Source of the DNA: Entamoeba histolytica HM-1:IMSS
Lineage: Eukaryota > Evosea > Mastigamoebida > Endamoebidae
Direction: 5' to 3'
DNA length: 14,284 bases
Assembly (NCBI RefSeq): GCF_000208925.1
Contig: NW_001914908.1
Coordinates: 3,562 to 17,845, forward strand
The position numbers and the translations under genes were made by a program. Shown here one piece after another: positions 8,676 through 14,284 of the stretch. Numbering within the stretch: position 1 is the stretch's first letter; every line of letters begins with the position of its first letter. The notes under the pieces are model-generated. The model saw nothing but the letters and a program-made list of their open reading frames with translations, was not told the origin of the DNA and searched no databases.

Positions 8676-9060
8676 GAATGAGTAATAATAAATTGAATAA
8701 CAATATGAATGATAAAAGAAATGCAATGTAAATGAATTGAAAAAAAGATGAAACGAAAAATGAATAAGAAAAATAAGAAGAAAGTATAATAATAAAGACA
8801 ATAACAATAAGAAACATAAAATAGTAATAAGAAAAATAAAATAAAATAAGAAGTAAAATGAAGAGAATAAGAAGAGTAAATAAAAATGAAAGAAAAAGAT
8901 AATATAGAATAAGAAGTATATTGAAAAAAAAGAAAAAAAAGAAGGTTAAATCAGTGATTAAAGAAAAAAGAAGAAAGAAATAAGGAATATAAAGAAAAGA
9001 AATGAATAAAGAGATATTCAATTTTAAGAATAATAAATATGAAAATCAAATAACATAAAA
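8676..9060 (+). repeat. purine-rich low-complexity tract
   Basis: Almost entirely A and G with scattered T on the plus strand, built from irregular units such as AATAAGAAGA and GAAAAATAAG. Frames on the opposite strand translate to Phe/Leu/Ile/Ser-rich low-complexity peptides without ATG-led coding character, so they are not genes. Similar tracts recur at about 11280-11450 and 12120-12350. Confidence 0.55.
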
Positions 9061-9266
9061 ATAAATAAATAATGAATAAATAATTTAATACATTTTATTT
9101 GATTGGTATTTTATTATTTTGTTTCATTTATTGATTATGGATAATTAGACTTTATTATTAACAATAACATATTATTTTGGAAGATATTTTGAATTTATGA
9201 ATGTTTTTGTTATTAAAATAAATAAGAATATAAAGAAATAATAAGAAATAAAAAATATAATGGGAA

Positions 9267-9336
9267 GCACAAAGAGTCTAGTAGTAGAAATCCATCTTCC
9301 AAGGTGGATATCCAGGTTCGATTCCTGGATAGTGCA
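9267..9336 (+). tRNA. tRNA-Gly(TCC)-like gene, probably degenerate
   Basis: 70 nt that fold largely as a tRNA. The T arm is perfect (CCAGG, loop TTCGATT, CCTGG at 9312-9328) and includes the Pol III B box GGTTCGATTCC. The D arm has a 3-bp stem TCT/AGA around AGTAGT, and the A box is one base off consensus. The anticodon arm pairs CCATC with GGTGG around TTCCAA, giving anticodon TCC (glycine) but a loop of six rather than seven bases. The acceptor pairs GCACAAA with ATAGTGC, with mismatches at the fifth and seventh pairs. A TTTT Pol III stop begins just after it (9339). The defects suggest a decayed copy. Most Entamoeba tRNA genes sit in tandem arrays; this one stands alone. Confidence 0.6.
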
Positions 9337-9998
9337 TCTTTTATTTTATATTATCCATTTTTAAATATTTAGAATTTGTTTTATTATGTTTCATTTTGTT
9401 TTTATGATAAATACATTTTATATTTCTAATCAGTAATTATTTCAATTTATCTCTTTTCTTATTAATCAATTTTCATCATTATATTCTATTTTATTTATTA
9501 TGTCTTATTATTTGATTTTCATAATTTTAATATTTATCATATTGTTCAAATGATTTAATAAATGGTATGAATATTATTTGATTGAATATATAGATTTTAT
9601 ATTCTTTATTTCTACTTATTTTATCAAGAGTGTGGTATTATCTTTTATTTCTATTATATTCATTTATTATTCAATAGTCAATTTATTCTTATTTATTTAT
9701 ATTTTGAATATATTCAATATTATAGAATATAATTATTTGTTATTTGTTATTTCGTATTTTATTTCTATTGTTTTATTATATTTATAATTCTTGTTAGTTC
9801 TCATTCATTTTATCATTTCTATTATACTATATGATACTTACAATTATATATCAATATTAATTCATAATTTAGAATAATTATTATCACTTTAATATTCTTA
9901 CAATATCTTATTATTTATTCAACATACTTCATTTTTATTACTTTTTATATTTTATACAATTTTATTCTCTTGTTTTAATTATTTATAAAATTCAATAG
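9337..9998. other. T-rich AT filler with no recognisable gene
   Basis: About 660 nt of AT-rich DNA with pyrimidine bias on the plus strand. Open stretches translate to Ile/Phe/Tyr/Leu-rich peptides with no ATG-led coding character. TTATTTGATTTTCATA (9508-9523) is the exact reverse complement of 9038-9053, so a 16-bp inverted pair flanks the tRNA-like gene; at this composition it may be chance. Confidence 0.5.
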
Positions 9999-11072
9999 AA
10001 ACAAAGATTGAATGAAGTATTAATAAGTGTGATTAATGAATATGTTAATGAAATAATTAGAACAGTGATGCACTATTGTACCAGAGAAAGTGAAATTGGA
10101 AATAACATAATAGATGGTATGGCAACAAATGAATATGGAATAGAATTAAAAAACATCAATTCATAAAATAAATGAAACAAAAATAGAAGAAATAATAAAT
10201 GAAATTATTGAAAATAAAAAAGAAAAAGAAGTAGTAGTAGAAATAAAAAATTATTGACCGACCAATACATCAAAAATGGAAGTGTCATCAAATACGTGGA
10301 TATTTTAGAAGATGGTTTGAGTCAAAAGGAGTAGATAAAACTACTACAGTGAAAGCATTGAAATCAATCAATATTAAGAAAAATGCATTTCTTCAATTAA
10401 CTAAAATGCAAGATGGTGCAATATTTTGTGGGTATAAAAAAGCAAAAATAATGAAAAATGAAAGATTAAAATACTCAACACTTTGTAAAGACAAGATTAC
10501 AACAGTAGAACACATTCTACTATCTTGTATTGGTTATAATAAATCACAAATAGAAAAACATGACAATATTGGCATTATAATATTGATTAATAAGAAAATA
10601 CACTGGAAATAATCAATATAAAACCCCATATGAAACAATATTCCAATATAAAGACATCACAATGATATTGAACAAACAAATAATGCATAAAAGTGAATGA
10701 CAATACCACAAAATACCAGACATATATGTATTAGATAAAAAGAATCAAACTGGTGTATTATTTGATATGACTATTGTGGCTGATCACAATATTAATTGAG
10801 AATAAATGAAGAAATGAATATGTATAATGAATTAAAGAATATGCTAATGAAAATAGAAAAATTAAAAGATGTCAAAATAATTCCAGTAGTAATTTCAATA
10901 AATGGATTAGTAAATAAAGAAAGTAATAGATTAATCAAAGAATTAAAAATTGACATTGACATCGAGAAAGAAGCTAAAAACATTGTCATAAAAAAATATG
11001 ACAGATGTCATTGAATACTGCCTTTATCTCAATTCAACATATGTAATATGTATTATAGAAGAATGTTCATGA
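9999..11072 (+). pseudogene. LINE ORF2 C-terminal remnant: zinc finger and restriction-like endonuclease
   Basis: Coding-like pieces run 9999-10166, 10168-10257, 10247-10612, 10611-10799, 10796-11014 and then to TGA at 11072, each shifting frame from the one before. The third piece carries DGAIFCGY and then a finger of form S-x2-C-x8-H-x4-C (Cys at 10484-10486), in which the usual first Cys is Ser. The fourth has an internal TGA (10698) and the endonuclease signature PD-x14-D (PD at 10716-10721, D at 10764-10766), followed by MTIVAD. The fifth includes KIIPVVISINGLVNKES. A run of seven A at 10990-10996 marks the last frameshift. With this many lesions it cannot encode an active enzyme. Confidence 0.72.
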
Positions 11073-11242
11073 CTGATATTTATTTAATTTCAAATAAGCG
11101 CAAAAGCTAAATAACTAAGAGTCTCAGTTAAATGTTTTATAGCAACAAATTCCGGGTAGTCAATACACTCCAATTTCATCACCATTTATATTGATTGCAT
11201 AAAATAAAAGTTGTAATAATTTGACTATACTTATATCATTCA

Positions 11243-11265
11243 CGTTGCTCTTTAAAACGGCAACG
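11243..11265 (+). repeat. stem-loop at the 3' end of the LINE remnant
   Basis: CGTTGC (11243-11248) pairs perfectly with GCAACG (11260-11265) around an 11-nt loop, followed directly by an A-rich run. Position and form suit a 3'-end structure recognised by the element's reverse transcriptase, but that role is inferred. Confidence 0.4.
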
Positions 11266-11275
11266 AAAAAAAGCA

Positions 11276-11447
11276 AATAATTGAAAAAGAAGAGAATGAA
11301 TGATATAAAAGAATAAAAAGAAAGTAAAAAGTAGAAGAAGATGAAGAAAGAATAAAAGTAGAAAGGAGAGAATATAAAAAGAAAGAAGATAAAGTGTAAT
11401 AAAACAAAAGAGATATTAAAAGAAGAAAAGAATGAAAAAAAAATCAA
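11276..11447 (+). repeat. purine-rich tract, copy A
   Basis: Plus strand is almost all A and G, with AAAAGAATAAAAAGAAAGTA followed by GAAGAAG and later AAGTGTAATAAAA. The same ordered motifs recur at about 12245-12320 with gaps, so the two are diverged copies rather than independent simple repeats. Opposite-strand frames are low-complexity Phe/Ser/Tyr and not credible genes. Confidence 0.5.
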
Positions 11448-11554
11448 GGATGCAAATTTTATTATAACAAATAAAAAAAGTGCAAAATTTAATGATGCAA
11501 AATTTAATGATGCAAAATATTTAGCAACATATTTTATTGATGCAAAATATTTTG
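11448..11554 (+). repeat. 15-bp tandem repeat based on GATGCAAAATTTAAT
   Basis: Units start at 11449 (variant), 11480 (first base changed), 11494, 11509 and 11539. 11494-11508 is the clean unit GATGCAAAATTTAAT, and the next copies diverge to GATGCAAAATATTT. The leading 13 bases GGATGCAAATTTT (11448-11460) recur exactly at 13106-13118. Confidence 0.6.
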
Positions 11555-13080
11555 AAATAAAAATAATTCATCATTTGATATTAATATTATATTTGATAAT
11601 AAATTATATTATATATTAAATACATCATATTTCTTTATTATTTATCTTTCTTTTCTTTTTATTATTTCATATATTACATTATTATTCATTCATTCATTTA
11701 TATTTCATTTATTAAATAAAATGAAAATGAAATTGTAAAATATCAATTAAATATTCATGAATAATAATTTATTAATATTTAATAATTGAAATAATAAATA
11801 ATAAAGTAACAATAATGATATATTCAATATATTCTTTATTTTATTTGTTCAATATTAGATTATTCTATTTCATTGTCATTTCATTGTCTTCATTATTTTA
11901 TTTCATTATTTCATATTCATTTATTATTTTTTAAAATCAAATAAACAATAATATTGATATTCATTCATCATATTCATTTAATATAATAAATATACACAAC
12001 ATTTCACAATAAATAATGAATATTTAACATTGAAAATATTGATTACATTCAATATTTTATTCAACATAAAATCAATAAAACATATATTTTGATAATACAC
12101 AAATGAAATAATAAAGAAATATACAATACTCAAGAATTAATAAAAAAGAAATAAAAAGAATAAATGAATATAAAATTGATAAATAATAGAAGAAAGAAAT
12201 AGAAACAACAACGAAAAACAAATAATATAAAAAGAATATAAATATATAAAAGAATAAAAAGAAAGTAGAAGAAGAATATAAAAATAATAAATCACAAAGA
12301 TGTAATAAAATATGAAAAGAAGAAATAAAAAGTGTATTTTTAATGTAAAAATTAGAAATATGAAATAAAAGTGTCTAATTTAATGATGTAAAATGATTAA
12401 TATTATTTTATTATTGAAAAATATTTTACTCTTTTTATGTTTATTATTTATATGTATAACTTCATCATGATGTTTATTATATATTCAATCATATGTGTTA
12501 TGTTATTATAACATGTAACATGTGATAAAATATAAATGAAAATGATATGAATATATTATATAGAATATAAAAAACAAAAGAATAATAAGAATAAATGATA
12601 AATAAATATAGAAATGATAATCAATGATATAATAATAAAATCAAAATATAAAAGATAAAATTAATATTAATATAAAACAAAAGAGAATAAATATAAAATG
12701 AAAGTACATATAAAAATGATAATAATATAAAAGATGAATAAACAAATATTCAAATACATCTAAATATAAAAGAATAACAATAAGAAAATCTAAATAATAT
12801 AAACATAAAAAACATAAAATAAGAATAATAAGAATAATATAATAATATATAGATAATAAGAAGAATATAATGATATAAATAATATAAACAGAGAAATAAA
12901 TATAAAAATAAATATAAAAATAACATATAAATAAAAGAATAAAAACAATTAAATATGATTCATCAAATCATCTATTTCATTAATATTTCATACAAAATGA
13001 ATAGAAATGATTATAAAATATAAACATAAATATTTACATATTCTGTATTTATCATATTTTTATTTTTTATTTTAGGAGCA
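11555..13080. other. AT-rich low-complexity filler with a second purine-rich copy
   Basis: No credible gene. 11600-11960 is T-rich with TTCATT/ATTATT units. 12120-12350 is purine-rich and matches the tract at 11276-11447 in motif order (AAAAGAATAAAAAGAAAGTA, GAAGAAGAATATAAAA, GATGTAATAAAAT), followed near 12380 by TTTAATGATGTAAAAT, a diverged GATGCAAAAT unit. 12540-12960 is ATAA/AGAATAA simple sequence. Thus a purine tract followed by GATGCAAA-like units appears twice. Confidence 0.5.
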
Positions 13081-13105
13081 AAATATAATAAATGGAAAAT
13101 TCTAT

Positions 13106-13160
13106 GGATGCAAATTTTTTTGCATCTTTTTCTTTTTTGTAAATTATTTAGATGCATTTT
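13106..13160. repeat. GATGCAAA inverted repeat (perfect hairpin) and trailing copies
   Basis: GATGCAAA (13107-13114) and TTTGCATC (13119-13126) are perfect inverted arms around four T. A further GATGCATTTTTTT copy starts near 13151. The left arm plus flanks repeats 11448-11460 exactly. The hairpin followed by T-rich DNA could act in transcript ending, but no gene ends here. Confidence 0.5.
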
Positions 13161-13318
13161 TTTCTTTGCTAATTTTCGTACCTGTTACCTATTATTTAAC
13201 ATTTAATCAATAATTTCTTATAAACTTACAAATTTATCTAAAGTGTGTAGGTTATTTATGTTATGAACAAATACCTTAGTTTATAAAATGTATTACAACC
13301 ATGGCTCATTGTTGTTTA

Positions 13319-13459
13319 TCAAATACCATTAATTTTTATGTTAAAAGTACTTTCCAAAATCACAAAAACTTCTGTTTCTTTCTTAACTTCAACCGCAATG
13401 TCTTGTTGATATACTAGTTTAGAATACAGAAGTTTTTGATTACATAAAAAACGAAGCAT
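13319..13459 (-). pseudogene. small 46-codon ORF, unidentified (gene relic?)
   Basis: An ATG at 13459-13457 opens 46 codons to TGA at 13321-13319. Composition is coding-like for this genome and less AT-rich than the flanks (it contains QQDIAVEVKKETEVFVILES, with a GCG codon). A second minus-strand frame just upstream (FDSVAHASFFM) may be its broken continuation. It lies head-to-head with the RNase H2A gene, 141 nt between start codons. I recognise no family. It could be a remnant of a larger gene, a real micro-ORF, or chance. Confidence 0.25.
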
Positions 13460-13542
13460 GTGCTACCGAATCAAAAAAAAAGTATGAACAAAATGAATTG
13501 CTGTGAATTGAATTTTTTTAATAGGAATAGTTTTTTTACTAA

Positions 13543-13550
13543 TATAAAAG
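13543..13550 (+). promoter_or_regulatory. TATA-like element of the RNase H2A gene
   Basis: TATAAAAG lies 51-58 nt before the ATG at 13601. Entamoeba TATA-like boxes sit about 30 nt before the start of transcription and leaders are short, so the spacing fits. No clear AATGAACT GAAC element is seen nearby. Confidence 0.45.
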
Positions 13551-13600
13551 AGTAATTTAATCTTCTCATTAAGAGAAATAAAAAAAAACTAAAATTGAAA

Positions 13601-14284
13601 ATGCTTTGTCCACTATTTCAAAATGTTCAAACAGAAGGAGAAATTACGATTGGAATAGACGAAGCAGGAAGAGGACCTGTTTTAGGACCAATGGTATATA
13701 GTGCATTTTTTACTACTAATACAGAAGTTATAAGTACCATGGGGTTTCATGACTCTAAAATTTTATCCCGAACGATGAGAGAGAAGTTATTTACTGATAT
13801 AAAAGAAAGTGGGGTGTGTGGATTTTCAACACGAATTCTCACTCCAAGTTATATCAGTCAGATGATGTGTGGTCCTCAAAAGGTTTCATTAAATGAAATA
13901 GCATTTAGTGCAGTTAGAGATATTATCCATCAAATCATCAGAACAAGTCAGCGTAAAATTGTACATATTTATTGTGATACTGTTGGACCTTCTAAAAAAT
14001 ATCAAGCGATGATTGCAAATGAATTTAAGGAAGTTAAATTAAGTCAAATTACTGTTTGTCCAAAAGCTGATGGATTATATCCAGTTGTTAGTGCAGCAAG
14101 TATTTGTGCTAAAGTAACAAGAGATACTTGTCTTGATAATTGGATTTATGAAGAAACAAATATTCAAACAAGACAGGTTGGTTGTGGATATCCAAGTGGT
14201 TTGTTATTTTTCAGTGTTTAAAAAAATGGTTAGTAATATATAATTAATATATAACTAATTGATAGATGTAGATACAATAAAATG
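13601..14284 (+). CDS. ribonuclease H2 subunit A (partial, runs off the window, one intron)
   Basis: Catalytic subunit of RNase H2, which cuts RNA in RNA:DNA hybrids and removes single ribonucleotides from DNA in the nucleus. The ATG at 13601 is used; the in-frame TTG two codons earlier is not a eukaryotic start. The type 2 RNase H signature DEAGRGPVLGPMVY begins at Asp20, and the metal-binding set maps to Asp20, Glu21, Asp126 (CDTVGP) and Asp157 (KADGLYPVVSAASICAK), all present. GCGYPS near residue 195 carries the conserved Tyr of the ribonucleotide-sensing GYPS/N-D motif. The unspliced frame would stop at 14221 after 206 residues, short of the usual roughly 270-300. Removing a 67-nt intron at 14199-14265 gives GYPS-DVDTIK and a codon beginning TG, matching the family's GYPsDp.TK.W. 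Exon 1 is 13601-14198; exon 2 starts at 14266 and continues past the end. Confidence 0.92.
14199..14265 (+). other. intron in the RNase H2A gene
   Basis: 67 nt beginning GTTTGTTA and ending TTGATAG, the Entamoeba donor and acceptor pattern, with an AACTAAT branch-like sequence (14252-14258). It interrupts codon G|AT and contains the stop that would otherwise truncate the protein. Other TAG acceptors (14231-14233, 14269-14271) do not restore the conserved residues. Confidence 0.85.

Larger units (their letters stand above)
9999..11275 (+). mobile_element. 5'-truncated, decayed non-LTR retrotransposon (Entamoeba LINE-like)
   Basis: The segment contains the last third of an ORF2-like protein, broken by stops and frameshifts, followed by about 200 nt of 3' untranslated sequence that is less AT-rich than the surroundings (11073-11275) and ends in a stem-loop before an A-rich stretch. 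The protein signatures (Cys/His finger and PD-X14-D endonuclease motif) are those of R2/R4-type LINEs, the group to which Entamoeba LINEs belong. The reverse transcriptase core and ORF1 are missing, as expected from 5' truncation during target-primed insertion. I could not identify a convincing target-site duplication. Boundaries are approximate; the left one is set by the first coding-like codons. Confidence 0.75.

Noticed and set aside
8592..9021. Minus-strand frames rich in Phe, Leu and Ile resembling membrane proteins
   Set aside because: These are translations of the purine-rich tract on the opposite strand; low complexity explains them.
11160..11447. Minus-strand 95-codon frame rich in Phe and Ser
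   Set aside because: It overlaps the LINE 3' tail and a purine tract; composition alone explains the lack of stops.
11448..11554. CRISPR-like array
   Set aside because: Units are contiguous tandem copies without unique spacers, in a eukaryotic genome.

Overview
The window looks like nuclear DNA of an Entamoeba-type amoeba. Base composition is extremely AT-rich. The genes are eukaryotic (HIT/HINT tail, BAG/small-heat-shock chaperone, F-box/WD40, RNase H2 subunit A). Two genes carry introns or likely introns opening with GTTTGT and closing with TAG, the Entamoeba splice pattern. One promoter candidate contains AATGAACT, the Entamoeba GAAC element. There is also a decayed non-LTR retrotransposon with an R4-like C-terminal finger and restriction-like endonuclease signature. 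I cannot tell which Entamoeba species this is.

Layout. Positions 1-81 are the last codons of a HIT-family gene. Positions 82-3243 are mostly empty AT-rich DNA, with weak coding relics at about 2680-3167. Positions 3244-4854 (minus strand) encode a protein with a BAG domain, a K/E-rich linker and a C-terminal alpha-crystallin domain. An extra 5' exon at 4993-5141 is likely, joined in frame by a 131-nt intron. Positions 5183-6670 hold nothing I can name. Positions 6711-7982 (plus) encode an F-box protein with a WD40 propeller. Positions 7983-13594 are gene-poor: orphan reading-frame fragments (8041-8680), purine-rich low-complexity DNA, a degenerate tRNA-Gly-like gene (9267-9336), a 5'-truncated and frame-broken LINE (about 9999-11275), a repeat zone built on GATGCAAA (11448-11554 and 13106-13160), and long AT-rich filler. 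Positions 13601 to the end (plus) encode RNase H2 subunit A. It appears to stop at 14221, but a canonical intron (14199-14265) restores the conserved GYPSD...K motif and the gene continues past the window.

The genes do not form a pathway. Two touch protein quality control: the BAG/Hsp20 protein is a candidate Hsp70 nucleotide-exchange factor fused to a holdase domain, and the F-box protein is a candidate SCF substrate receptor. RNase H2A removes ribonucleotides and RNA:DNA hybrids. The most interesting items are the BAG-Hsp20 fusion, its hidden first exon and promoter, the intron that explains the apparent RNase H2A truncation, and the tRNA-like gene standing alone near a dead LINE.
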